Made by a program: the position numbers and the translations under genes. Below are positions 1 to 13,900 of a stretch of DNA of 64,000 bases, piece after piece. Origin of the DNA: Megachile rotundata (lineage: Eukaryota > Arthropoda > Insecta > Hymenoptera > Megachilidae); the NCBI RefSeq assembly GCF_050947335.1, contig NW_027473351.1, positions 744,001 to 808,000 on the forward strand. Direction: 5' to 3'. A model generated the notes under the pieces. The model was given only the letters and a program-made list of their open reading frames with translations, had not been told where the DNA came from and did no database searches. Numbering within the stretch: position 1 is the first letter of the stretch; each line of letters starts with the position of its first letter.

Positions 1-1978
1 TGTATCATTGTTTTTGTATGATTGTGATTGTATGATTGCGATTGTGTGATTGTGATTGTATGATTGTGATTGTATGATTGTTTTTGTATGATTGTGATTG
101 TATAGTAGCAATTGTATGATTGTCTTCGTATGATTATGATCGTATGATTGTGATTGTATGATTGTGATTGTATGATTGTGATTGTATGATTTGAATTGTA
201 TGATTGCGATTGTATCAGTGTTTTTGTATGATTGTGATTGTATGATTGTGATTGTATGATTGTGATTGCATGATTGTGATTGAATGATTGTGATTGTATG
301 ATTGTGATTGTATGATTGTGATTGTACGATTGTGATTGTACGATTGCGATAGTATGATTGTGATTGTATGATTGTGATTGTATGATTGTGATTGTATGAT
401 TGTGATTGTATGACTGTGATTGTATGATTGTGATTGTATGATTGTGATTGTATGATTGTGATTGTAAGATGGCGCGTGTATGATTGAGATTGTATGATTG
501 TGATTGTATGATTGTGATCATATGGTTCTGATTGTTCGATTGCGATTGTACGATTGTGATTACATGATTGTGATTGCATGATTGTTTTTGTATGATTGTG
601 ATTCTATGATTGTGATTTTATGATTGTGCCTGTATGACTGTGATGGTATGATTGTGATTGTATGATTGCGATTGTATGAGTGCAATTTTATGAGTGTGAT
701 TATATGATTATGATTGTATGACTGTGATTGTATGATTGTGATTGTATGATTGTTTTTGTATGATTGTGATTGTATGATTGTGATTGTATGATTGTGATTA
801 CATGATTGTGATTGTACGATTGTGATTGTATGATTGCGATAGTATGATTGTGATTGTATAATTGTGATTATATGATTGTGATTGTATGATTGTGATTGTA
901 TGATTGTGAATGTATGATTGTGATTGTATGATTGAGATTGTATGATTGTGATTGTATGATTGTTTTTGTATGATTGTGATTGTATAGTAGTAATTGTATG
1001 ATTGTCATCGTATGATTGTGATTGTATGATTGTTTTCGTATGATTGTGATTGTATAGTAGTAATTGTATGATTGTCTTCGTATGATTGTGATTGTATGAT
1101 TGTTTTCGTATGATTGTGATTGTATAGTAGTAATTGTATGATTGTCTTCGTATGATTGTGATCGTATGATTGTGATTGTATGATTGTGATTGTATGATTG
1201 TGATTGCATGATTGTGATTGAATGATTGTGATTGTATGATTGTGATTGTATGATTGTGATTGTACGATTGTGATTGTATGATTGCGATAGTATGATTGTG
1301 ATTGTATGATTGTAATTGTATCATTGCGATAGTATGATTGTGATTGTATGATTGTGATTGTATGATTGTGATTGTATGATTGCGATAGTGTGATTGGGAT
1401 TGTGTGATTGTGATTGTATGATTGTGATTGTATGATTGAGATTGCATGATTGTGATTGTATTATTGTGATTGTATGATTGTGATTGTATGATTGTGAATG
1501 TATGACTGTGATTGTATGATTGTGAATGTGTGATTGTGATTGTATGATTGCGATTGTGTGATTGTGATTGAATGATTGTGATTGTATGATTGTGATTGTA
1601 TGATTGGGATGGTATGATTGTGATTGTATGATTGTGATTGTATGATTGTGATTGCATGTTTGTGATTGTATGATTGTGATTGTATGATTGTGATTGTATG
1701 ATTGTGATTGCATGATTGTGATTGAATGATTGTGATTGTATGATTGTGATTGTACGATTGTGATTGTATGATTGCGATATTATGATTGTGATTGTATGAT
1801 TGTGTTTGTATGATTGCGATTGTATGATGGTGATTGTATGATTGCGGTTGTATGATTGAGATTGTATGATTGTGATTGTACTATTGTGATTGTATGATTG
1901 TGATTGTATGATTGTGATTGTACGATTGTGAATGTATGATTGTGATTGTATGATTGTGATTGTATGATTGTGATTGTA
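1..1978. repeat. Leading irregular block of the 14-bp array
   Basis: This block has the same 14-bp unit but no clean higher-order copy inside the window. It holds the divergent unit AGATGGCGCGTGTA at 467-480, otherwise seen only at 37,483, 38,939, 46,345 and 51,273. That unit is soon followed by a run with TGATTGTGATCATA (509) and TGGTTCTGATTGTT, the same pair that phases HOR-A at 1,979, 3,925 and 5,871. From 509 to 1,979 is 1,470 bp (105 units), so the block looks like a shortened or rearranged relative of HOR-A joined to material related to HOR-C. Three TAGTAG cassettes lie close together near 980-1,140. The left edge is cut by the window. Confidence 0.8.
467..480. repeat. Divergent marker unit AGATGGCGCGTGTA, left copy
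   Basis: This is the most divergent 14-bp unit seen, with five substitutions from consensus (positions 1, 5, 7, 9 and 10), two CpG dinucleotides and a GCGC. It keeps the length of 14. It is followed by TGATTGAGATTGTA, as are the four right-hand copies. It is separated from the nearest other copy by 37 kb. Confidence 0.95.
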
Positions 1979-3924
1979 TGATTGTGATCATATGGTTCTG
2001 ATTGTTCGATTGCGATTGTACGATTGTGATTACATGATTGTGATTGCATGATTGTTTTTGTATGATTGTGATTCTATGATTGTGATTTTATGATTGTGCC
2101 TGTATGATTGTGATGGTATGATTGTGATTGTATGATTGCGATTGTATGATTGCAATTTTATGAGTGTGATTATATGATTATGATTGTATGACTGTGATTG
2201 TATGATTGTGATTGTATGATTGTTTTTGTATGATTGTGATTGTATGATTGTGATTGTATGATTGTGATTGCATGATTGTGATTGAATGATTGTGATTGTA
2301 TGATTGTGATTGTACGATTGTGATTGTATGATTGCGATAGTATGATTGTGATTCTATGATTGTGATTGTATGATTGTGAATGTATGATTGTGATTGTATG
2401 ATTGAGATTGTATGATTGTGATTGTATAATTGTTTTTGTATGATTGTGATTGTATAGTAGTAATTGTATGATTGTCATCGTATGATTGTGATTGTATGAT
2501 TGTTTTCGTATGATTGTGATTGTATAGTAGTAATTGTATGATTGTCTTCGTATGATTGTGATCGTATGATTGTGATTGTATGATTGTGATTGTATGATTG
2601 TGATTGTATGATTTGAATTGTATGATTTGAATTGTATGATTGCGATTGTATCATTGTTTGTGTATGATTGTGATTGTATGATTGTGATTGTATGATTGTG
2701 ATTGTATGATTGTGATTGTATGATTGTGATTGTATGATTGTGATTGTATGATTGTGATTGTATGATTGTGATTGTATGATTGTGATTGTATGATTGTGAT
2801 TGTATGATTGTGATTGCATGATTGTGATTGAATGATTGTGATTGTATAATTGTGATTGTAAGATTGCGATAGTATGATTGTGATTGTATGATTGTGATTG
2901 TATGATTGTGATTGTATGATTGAGATTGTATGATTGTGATTGTATTATTGTGATTGTATGATTGTGATTGTATGATTGTGATTGTATGATTGTGATTGTA
3001 TGATTGTGAATGTATGATTGTGATTGTATGATTGTGATTGTATGATTGTGATTGCATGATTGTGATTGTATGATTGAGATTGTATGATTGTGATTGTATT
3101 ATTGTGATTGTATGATTGTGAATGTATGATTGTGATTGTATGATTGTGATTGTATGACTGTGATTGTATGATTGTTTTTGTATGATTGTGATTGTATAGT
3201 AGTAATTGTATGATTGTCTTCGTATGATTGTGATCGTATGATTGTGATTGTATGATTGTGATTGTATGATTGTGATTGTATCATTGTTTTTGTATGATTG
3301 TGATTGTATGATTGCGATTGTGTGATTGTGATTGTATGATTGGGATGGTATGATTGTGATTGTATGATTGTGATTGTATGATTGTGATTGTATGATTGTG
3401 ATTGCATGATTGTGATTGCATGATTGTGATTGTATCAATGTTTTTGTATGATTGTGATTGTATGATTGCGATTGTGTGATTGTGTTTGTATGATTGTGAT
3501 TGTATGATTGTAATTGTATGATTGAGATTGTATGATTGTTATTGTATTATTGTGATTGTATGATTGTGATTGTATGATTGTGATTGTATGATTGTGAATG
3601 TATGATTGTGATTGTATGATTGTGATTGTATGATTGTGATTGTATGATTGTGATTGTATGATTGTGATTGTATCATTGTTTTTGTATGATTTTGATTGTA
3701 TGATTGCGATTGTGTGATGGTGATTGTATGATTGGGATGGTATGATTGTGATTGTATGATTGTGATTGTATGATTGTGATTCTTTGATTGTGATTGTATG
3801 ATTGTGTATGTATGATTGTGATTGTATGATTGTGATTGTATGATTGTGATTGTATGATTGTGATTGTACGATTGTGAATGTATGATTGTGATTGTATGAT
3901 TGTGATTGTATGATTGTGATTGTA
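1979..3924. repeat. HOR-A copy 1 (1,946 bp, 139 units)
   Basis: This is the first full copy of a higher-order repeat phased on TGATTGTGATCATA followed by TGGTTCTGATTGTT, CGATTGCGATTGTA and a unit ending in ACA. Further on come TGATTGTGCCTGTA, a GATGGTA unit and two tandem TGATTTGAATTGTA units near 2,610-2,640. The same order returns 1,946 bp downstream. Inner landmarks are offset by 1,932 or 1,960 bp rather than exactly 1,946, so copies differ by gain or loss of single consensus units. The start is set by convention at the marker unit, since a tandem repeat has no natural edge. Confidence 0.85.
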
Positions 3925-5870
3925 TGATTGTGATCATATGGTTCTGATTGTTCGATTGCGATTGTACGATTGTGATTACATGATTGTGATTGCATGATTG
4001 TTTTTGTATGATTGTGATTCTATGATTGTGATTTTATGATTGTGCCTGTATGATTGTGATGGTATGATTGTGATTGTATGATTGCGATTGTATGATTGCA
4101 ATTTTATGAGTGTGATTATATGATTATGATTGTATGACTGTGATTGTATGATTGTGATTGTATGATTGTTTTTGTATGATTGTGATTGTATGATTGTGAT
4201 TGTATGATTGTGATTGCATGATTGTGATTGAATGATTGTGATTGTATGATTGTGATTGTACGATTGTGATTGTATGATTGCGATAGTATGATTGTGATTC
4301 TATGATTGTGATTGTATGATTGTGAATGTATGATTGTGATTGTATGATTGAGATTGTATGATTGTGATTGTATAATTGTTTTTGTATGATTGTGATTGTA
4401 TAGTAGTAATTGTATGATTGTCATCGTATGATTGTGATTGTATGATTGTTTTCGTATGATTGTGATTGTATAGTAGTAATTGTATGATTGTCTTCGTATG
4501 ATTGTGATCGTATGATTGTGATTGTATGATTGTGATTGTATGATTGTGATTGTATGATTTGAATTGTATGATTTGAATTGTATGATTGCGATTGTATCAT
4601 TGTTTGTGTATGATTGTGATTGTATGATTGTGATTGTATGATTGTGATTGTATGATTGTGATTGTATGATTGTGATTGTATGATTGTGATTGTATGATTG
4701 TGATTGTATGATTGTGATTGTATGATTGTGATTGTATGATTGTGATTGCATGATTGTGATTGAATGATTGTGATTGTATAATTGTGATTGTACGATTGCG
4801 ATAGTATGATTGTGATTGTATGATTGTGATTGTATGATTGTGATTGTATGATTGAGATTGTATGATTGTGATTGTATTATTGTGATTGTATGATTGTGAT
4901 TGTATGATTGTGATTGTATGATTGTGATTGTATGATTGTGAATGTATGATTGTGATTGTATGATTGTGATTGTATGATTGTGATTGCATGATTGTGATTG
5001 TATGATTGAGATTGTATGATTGTGATTGTATTATTGTGATTGTATGATTGTGAATGTATGATTGTGATTGTATGATTGTGATTGTATGACTGTGATTGTA
5101 TGATTGTTTTTGTATGATTGTGATTGTATAGTAGTAATTGTATGATTGTCTTCGTATGATTGTGATCGTATGATTGTGATTGTATGATTGTGATTGTATG
5201 ATTGTGATTGTATCATTGTTTTTGTATGATTGTGATTGTATGATTGCGATTGTGTGATTGTGATTGTATGATTGGGATGGTATGATTGTGATTGTATGAT
5301 TGTGATTGTATGATTGTGATTGTATGATTGTGATTGCATGATTGTGATTGCATGATTGTGATTGTATCAATGTTTTTGTATGATTGTGATTGTATGATTG
5401 CGATTGTGTGATTGTGTTTGTATGATTGTGATTGTATGATTGTAATTGTATGATTGAGATTGTATGATTGTTATTGTATTATTGTGATTGTATGATTGTG
5501 ATTGTATGATTGTGATTGTATGATTGTGATTGTATGATTGTGAATGTATGATTGTGATTGTATGATTGTGATTGTATGATTGTGATTGTATGATTGTGAT
5601 TGTATGATTGTGATTGTATCATTGTTTTTGTATGATTTTGATTGTATGATTGCGATTGTGTGATGGTGATTGTATGATTGGGATGGTATGATTGTGATTG
5701 TATGATTGTGATTGTATGATTGTGATTCTTTGATTGTGATTGTATGATTGTGTATGTATGATTGTGATTGTATGATTGTGATTGTATGATTGTGATTGTA
5801 TGATTGTGATTGTACGATTGTGAATGTATGATTGTGATTGTATGATTGTGATTGTATGATTGTGATTGTA
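3925..5870. repeat. HOR-A copy 2 (1,946 bp, 139 units)
   Basis: This is the second copy, beginning at the same TGATTGTGATCATA / TGGTTCTGATTGTT pair and keeping the variant order of copy 1. It ends where the pair returns at 5,871. Differences from its neighbours are mainly in the number of consensus units between markers, plus a few single-base changes (for example near 6,560, where copy 3 has TGATTGCGATTGTA against consensus here). Confidence 0.85.
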
Positions 5871-7718
5871 TGATTGTGATCATATGGTTCTGATTGTTCG
5901 ATTGCGATTGTACGATTGTGATTACATGATTGTGATTGCATGATTGTTTTTGTATGATTGTGATTCTATGATTGTGATTTTATGATTGTGCCTGTATGAT
6001 TGTGATGGTATGATTGTGATTGTATGATTGCGATTGTATGATTGCAATTTTATGAGTGTGATTATATGATTATGATTGTATGACTGTGATTGTATGATTG
6101 TGATTGTATGATTGTTTTTGTATGATTGTGATTGTATGATTGTGATTGTATGATTGTGATTGCATGATTGTGATTGAATGATTGTGATTGTATGATTGTG
6201 ATTGTACGATTGTGATTGTATGATTGCGATAGTATGATTGTGATTCTATGATTGTGATTGTATGATTGTGAATGTATGATTGTGATTGTATGATTGAGAT
6301 TGTATGATTGTGATTGTATAATTGTTTTTGTATGATTGTGATTGTATAGTAGTAATTGTATGATTGTCATCGTATGATTGTGATTGTATGATTGTTTTCG
6401 TATGATTGTGATTGTATAGTAGTAATTGTATGATTGTCTTCGTATGATTGTGATCGTATGATTGTGATTGTATGATTGTGATTGTATGATTGTGATTGTA
6501 TGATTTGAATTGTATGATTTGAATTGTATGATTGCGATTGTATCATTGTTTGTGTATGATTGCGATTGTATGATTGTGATTGTATGATTGTGATTGTATG
6601 ATTGTGATTGTATGATTGTGATTGTATGATTGTGATTGTATGATTGTGATTGTATGATTGTGATTGTATGATTGTGATTGTATGATTGTGATTGTATGAT
6701 TGTGATTGCATGATTGTGATTGAATGATTGTGATTGTATAATTGTGATTGTACGATTGCGATAGTATGATTGTGATTGTATGATTGTGATTGTATGATTG
6801 TGATTGTATGATTGAGATTGTATGATTGTGATTGTATTATTGTGATTGTATGATTGTGATTGTATGATTGTGATTGTATGATTGTGATTGTATGATTGTG
6901 AATGTATGATTGTGATTGTATGATTGTGATTGTATGATTGTGATTGCATGATTGTGATTGTATGATTGAGATTGTATGATTGTGATTGTATTATTGTGAT
7001 TGTATGATTGTGAATGTATGATTGTGATTGTATGATTGTGATTGTATGACTGTGATTGTATGATTGTTTTTGTATGATTGTGATTGTATAGTAGTAATTG
7101 TATGATTGTCTTCGTATGATTGTGATCGTATGATTGTGATTGTATGATTGTGATTGTATGATTGTGATTGTATCATTGTTTTTGTATGATTGTGATTGTA
7201 TGATTGCGATTGTGTGATTGTGATTGTATGATTGGGATGGTATGATTGTGATTGTATGATTGTGATTGTATGATTGTGATTGTATGATTGTGATTGCATG
7301 ATTGTGATTGCATGATTGTGATTGTATCAATGTTTTTGTATGATTGTGATTGTATGATTGCGATTGTGTGATTGTGTTTGTATGATTGTGATTGTATGAT
7401 TGTAATTGTATGATTGAGATTGTATGATTGTTATTGTATTATTGTGATTGTATGATTGTGATTGTATGATTGTGATTGTATGATTGTGAATGTATGATTG
7501 TGATTGTATGATTGTGATTGTATGATTGTGATTGTATGATTGTGATTGTATGATTGTGATTGTATGATTGTGATTGTATCATTGTTTTTGTATGATTTTG
7601 ATTGTATGATTGCGATTGTGTGATGGTGATTGTATGATTGGGATGGTATGATTGTGATTGTATGATTGTGATTGTATGATTGTGATTCTTTGATTGTGAT
7701 TGTATGATTGTGTATGTA
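5871..7718. repeat. HOR-A copy 3, partial (about 1,848 bp)
   Basis: This third copy follows copy 2 closely up to the unit TGATTGTGTATGTA at 7,705-7,718. There copy 2 continues with a consensus unit but this copy continues with TGACTGTGATTGTA and then a cluster of TAGTAG cassettes. The expected TGGTTCTG marker near 7,820 is absent. The copy is therefore truncated by a junction into the next higher-order domain, and the junction keeps the 14-bp register. Confidence 0.8.
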
Positions 7719-7942
7719 TGACTGTGATTGTATGATTGTGATTGTATGATTGTGATTGTATGATTGTTTTTGTATGATTGTGATTGTATAGTAGTAATTG
7801 TATGATTGTCATCGTATGATTGTGATTGTATGATTGCTTTTGTATGATTGTGATTGTATAGTAGTAATTGTATGATTGCTTTTGTATGATTGTGATTGTA
7901 TAGTAGTAATTGTATGATTGTCATCGTATGATTGTGTTTGTA
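7719..7942. repeat. Junction block of short TAGTAG cassettes
   Basis: These sixteen units join HOR-A to HOR-B. TAGTAGTAATTGTA units stand at 7,789, 7,859 and 7,901, that is 70 bp and then 42 bp apart. The 42-bp step lacks two of the five units of the usual cassette. Units of the TGATTGCTTTTGTA type stand at 7,831 and 7,873. The block resembles the cassette triplets found elsewhere but is one of the few places where the five-unit spacing is broken. Confidence 0.7.
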
Positions 7943-10900
7943 TGATTGTTTTTGTATGATTGTGATTGTATAGTAGTAATTGTATGATTGTCTTCGTATG
8001 ATTGTGATCGTATGATTGTGATTGTATGATTGTGATTGCATGATTGTGATTGTATCATTGTTTTTGTATGATTGTGATTGTATGATTGCGATTGTGTGAT
8101 TGTGATTGTATGATTGTGATTGTATGATTGTGGTTGAATGATTGAGATTGTATGATTGTGATTGTATTATTGTGATTGTATGATTGTGATTGTATGATTG
8201 TGATTGTATGATTGTGAATGTATGATTGTGATTGTATGATTGTGGTTGTATGACTGTGATTGTATGATTGTTTTTGTATGATTGTGATTGTATAGTAGTA
8301 ATTGTATGATTGTCTTCGTATGATTGTGATCGTATGATTGTGATTGTATGATTGTGATTGTATGATTGTGATTGCATGATTGTGATTGTATGATTGTGAT
8401 TGTATGATTGTGATTGTATGATTGTGATTGTACGATTGTGATTGTACGATTGTGATTGTATGATTGTGATTGTATGATTGTGATTGTATGATTGTGATTG
8501 TATGATTGTGATTGTATGATTGAGATTGTATGATTATGATTGTATTATTGTGATTGTATGATTGTGATTGTATGATTGTGATTGTATGATTGTGAATGTA
8601 TGATTGTGATTGTATGATTGTGATTGTATGATTGTGATTGTATGATTGTTTTTGTGTGATTGTGATTGTATAGTAGTAATTGTATGATTGTCATCGTATG
8701 ATTGTGATTGTATGATTGTTTTCGTATGATTGTGATTGTATAGTAGTAATTGTATGATTGTCTTCGTATGATTGTGATCGTATGATTGTGATTGTATGAT
8801 TGTGATTGTATGATTGTGATTGTATGATTGTGATTGTATGATTTGAATTGTATGATTGCGATTGTATCATTGTTTGTGTATGATTGTGATTGTATGATTG
8901 TGATTGTATGATTGTGATTGCATGAGTGTGATTGAATGATTGCGATTGTATAATTGTGATTGTACGATTGTGATTGTACGATTGCGATCGTACGATTGTG
9001 ATTGTATGATTGTGATTGTATGATTGTGATTGTATGATTGTGATTGTATGATTGTGATTGTATGATTGTGATTGTATGATTGTGACTGTATGATTGTGAT
9101 TGTATGATTGAGATCGTATGATTGTGATTGTATTATTGTGATTGTATGATTGTGATTGTATGATTGTGATTGTATGATTGTGAATGTATGATTGTGATTG
9201 AATGATTGTAATTGTATTATTGTGATTGTATGATTGTGATTGTATGATTGTGCTTGTATCATTGTTTTTGTATGATTGTGATTGTATGATTGCGATTGTG
9301 TGATTGTGATTGTATGATTGGGATGGTATGATTGTGATTGTATGATTGTGATTGTATGATTGTGATTGTATGATTGTGATTGTATGGTTGTGATTGTATG
9401 ATTGTGATTGTATGATTGTGATTGTATGATTGTGATTGTATGATTGAGATTGTATGATTGTGATTGTATCATTGTTTTTGTATGATTGTGATTGTACGAT
9501 TGCGATTGTGTGATTGTGATTGTATGATTGGGATGGTATGATTGTGATTGTATGATTGTGATTGTATGATTGTGATTGTATGATTGTGATTGTATGATTG
9601 TGATTGCATGATTGTGATTGAATGATTGTGATTGTATAATTGTGATTGTACGATTGTGATTGTACGATTGCGATAGTATGATTGTGATTGTATGATTGGG
9701 ATTGTATGATTGTGATTGTATGATTGTGATTGTATGATTGTGATTGTATGATTGTGATTGTATGATTGTGATTGTATGATTGAGATTGTATGATTGTGAT
9801 TGTATTATTGTGATTGTATGATTGTGATTGTATGATTGTGATTGTATGATTGTGAATGTATGATTGTGATTGTATGATTGTGATTGTATTATTGTGATTG
9901 TATGATTGTGATTGTATGATTGTGATTGTATGATTGTGATTGTATGATTGTGCTTGTATCATTGTTTTTGTATGATTGTGATTGTATGATTGCGATTGTG
10001 TGATTGTGATTGTATGATTGGGATGGTATGATTGTGATTGTATGATTGTGATTGCATGATTGTGATTGTATGATTGTGATTATATGATTGTGATTGTATG
10101 ATTGTGATTGTATGATTGTGATTGTATGATTGTGATTGTATGGTTGTGATTGTATGATTGTGATTGTTTGATTGTGATTGTATGATTGTGATTGTATGAT
10201 TGAGATTGTATGATTGTGATTGTATTATTGTGATTGTATGATTGTGAATGTATGATTGTGATTGTATGATTGTGATTGTATGACTGTGATTGTATGATCG
10301 TTTTTGTATGATTGTGATTGTATAGTAGTAATTGTATGATTGCCTTCGTATGATTGTGATCGTATGATTGTGATTGTATGATTGCGATTGTATCATTGTT
10401 TTTGTATGATTGTGATTGTATGATTGCGATTGTGTGATTGTGATTGTATGATTGGGATGGTATGATTGTTATTGTATTATTGTGATTGTATGATTGTGAT
10501 TGTATGATTGTGAATGTATGATTGTGATTGTATGATTGTGATTGTATGACTGTGATTGTATGATTATTTTTGTATGATTGTGATTGTATAGTAGTAATTG
10601 TATGATTGTCTTCGTATGATTGTGATCGTATGATTGTGATTGTATGATTGTGATTGTATGATTGTGATTGTATCATTGTTTTTGTATGATTTTGATTGTA
10701 TGATTGCGATTGTGTGATTGTGATTGTATGATTGGGATGGTATGATTGTGATTGTATGATTGTGATTGTATGATTGTGATTGCATGATTGTGATTGTATG
10801 ATTGTGATTGTATGATTGTGATTGTATGATTGTGATTGCATGATTGTGATTGAATGATTGTGATTGTATGATTGTGATTGTACGATTGTGATTGTATGAT

Positions 10901-13900
10901 TGCGATAGTATGATTGTGATTGTATGATTGTGTTTGTATGATTGTGATTGTATGATTGTGATTGTATGATTGTGATTGTATGATTGCGATTGTATGATTG
11001 AGATTGTATGATTATGATTGTATTATTGTGATTGTATGATTGTGATTGTATGATTGTGATTGTATGATTGTGAATGTATGATTGTGATTGTATGATTGTG
11101 ATTCTATGATTGTGATTCTATGATTGTTTTTGTATGATTGTGATTGTATAGTAGTAATTGTATGATTGTCATCGTATGATTGTGATTGTATGATTGTTTT
11201 CGTATGATTGTGATTGTATAGTAGTAATTGTATGATTGTCTTCGTATGATTGTGATCGTATGATTGTGATTGTATGATTGTGATTGTATGATTGTGATTG
11301 TATGATTTGAATTGTATGATTTGAATTGTATGATTGCGATTGTATCATTGTTTGTGTATGATTGTGATTGTATGATTGTGATTGTATGATTGTGATTGTA
11401 TGATTGTGATTGTATAATTGTGATTGTATGATTGTGATTGTATGATTGTGATTGTATGATTGTGATTGCATGATTGTGATTGAATGATTGTGATTGTATA
11501 ATTGTGATTGTACGATTGTGATTGTACGATTGCGATAGTATGATTGCGATTGTATGATTGCGATTGTATGATTGCGATTGTATGATTGTGATTGTATGAT
11601 TGTGATTGTATGATTGTGATTGTATGATTGTGATTGTATGATTGTGATTGTATGATTGTGATTGTATGATTGCGATTGTATGATTGAGATTGTATGATTG
11701 TGATTGTATGATTGTGATTGTATGATTGTGATTGTATGATTGTGATTGCATGACTGTGATTGTATGATTGTGATTGTATGATTGTGATTGTATGATTGCG
11801 ATTGCATGATTGTGATTGTATGATTGTGATTGTATGATTGTGATTGTATGATTGTGATTGTATGATTGTGATTGTATGGTTGTGATTGTATGATTGTGAT
11901 TGTATGATTGTGATTGTATGATTGTGATTGTATGATTGTGATTGTATGGTTGTGATTGTATGATTGTGATTGTATGATTGTGATTGTATGATTGTGATTG
12001 TATGATTGAGATTGTATGATTGTGATTGTATTATTGTGATTCTATGATTGTCAATGTATGATTGTGATTGTATGATTGTGATTGTATGACTGTGATTGTA
12101 TGATTGTTTTTGTATGATTGTGATTGTATAGTAGAAACTGTATGATTGTCTTCGTATGATTGTGATCGTATGATTGTGATTGTATGATTGTGATTGTATG
12201 ATTGTGATTGTATCATTGTTTTTGTATGATTGTGATTGTATGATTGCGATTGTGTGATTGTGATTGTATGATTGGGATAGTATGATTGTGATTGTATGAT
12301 TGTGATTGTATGATTGTGATTGTATGATTGTGATTGCATGATTGTGATTGCATGATTGTGATTGTATCAATGTTTTTGTATGATTGTGATTGTATGATTG
12401 CGATTGTGTGATTGTGATTGTATGATTGTGATTGTATGATTGTGATTGTATGATTGAGATTGTATGATTGTTATTGTATTATTGTGATTGTATGATTGCG
12501 ATCGTATGATTGTGATTGTATGATTGTGATTGTATGATTGTGATTGTATGATTGTGATTGTATGATTGTGATTGTATGATTTTGATTGTATGATTGCGAT
12601 TGTGTGATTGTGATTGTATGATTGGGATGGTATGATTGTGATTGTATGATTGTGATTGTATGATTGTGATTGCATGATTGTGATTGTATGATTGTGATTG
12701 TATGATTGTGATTGTATGATTGTGATTGCATGATTGTGATTGAATGATTGTGATTGTATGATTGTGATTGTACGATTGTGATTGTATGATTGCGATAGTA
12801 TGATTGTGATTGTATGATTGTGTTTGTATGATTGTGATTGTATGATTGTGATTGTATGATTGTGATTGTATGATTGTGATTGTATGATTGCGATTGTATG
12901 ATTGAGATTGTATGATTGTGATTGTATTATTGTGATTGTATGATTGTGATTCTTTGATTGTGATTGTATGATTGTGAATGTATGATTGTGATTGTATGAT
13001 TGTGATTGTATGATTGTTTTTGTATGATTGTGATTGTATAGTAGTAATTGTATGATTGTCATCGTATGATTGTGATTGTATGATTGCTTTTCTATGATTG
13101 TGATTGTATAGTAGTAATTGTATGATTGTCATCGTATGATTGTGTTTGTATGATTGTTTTTGTATGATTGTGATTGTATAGTAGTAATTGTATGATTGTC
13201 TTCGTATGATTGTGATCGTATGATTGTGATTGTATGATTGTGATTGCATGATTGTGATTGTATCATTGTTTTTGTATGATTGTGATTGTATGATTGTGAT
13301 TGTATGATTGTGATTGCATGATTGTGATTGTATGATTGTGATTGTATGATTGTGATTGTATGATTGTGATTGCATGATTGTGATTGAATGATTGTGATTG
13401 TATGATTGTGATTGTACGATTGTGATTGTATGATTGCGATAGTATGATTGTGATTGTATGATTGTGTTTGTATGATTGTGATTGTATGATTGTGATTGTA
13501 TGATTGTGATTGTATGATTGTGATTGTATGATTGCGATTGTATGATTGAGATTGTATGATTGTGATTGTATTATTGTGATTGTATGATTGTGATTCTTTG
13601 ATTGTGATTGTATGATTGTGAATGTATGATTGTGATTGTATGATTGTGATTGTATGATTGTGATTGTATGATTGTTTTTGTATGATTGTGATTGTATAGT
13701 AGTAATTGTATGATTGTCTTCGTATGATTGTGATCGTATGATTGTGATTGTATGATTGTGATTGCATGATTGTGATTGTATCATTGTTTTTGTATGATTG
13801 TGATTGTATGATTGCGATTGTGTGATTGTGATTGTATGATTGTGATTGTATGATTGTGGTTGAATGATTGAGATTGTATGATTGTGATTGTATTATTGTG

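Noticed and set aside
509..522. TGATCA palindrome in TGATTGTGATCATA as a possible operator or origin
   Set aside because: It is a single-unit variant made by two substitutions, recurs only as an HOR marker, and has no other supporting elements.
13193..13220. CENP-B-box-like match in CTTCG units followed by GATCG units
   Set aside because: TTCG, four bases, A and two bases do fit the left part of the nTTCGnnnnAnnCGGGn box, but the required CGGG is GTGA here. The left-hand match follows from the unit sequence, so no functional box can be claimed.
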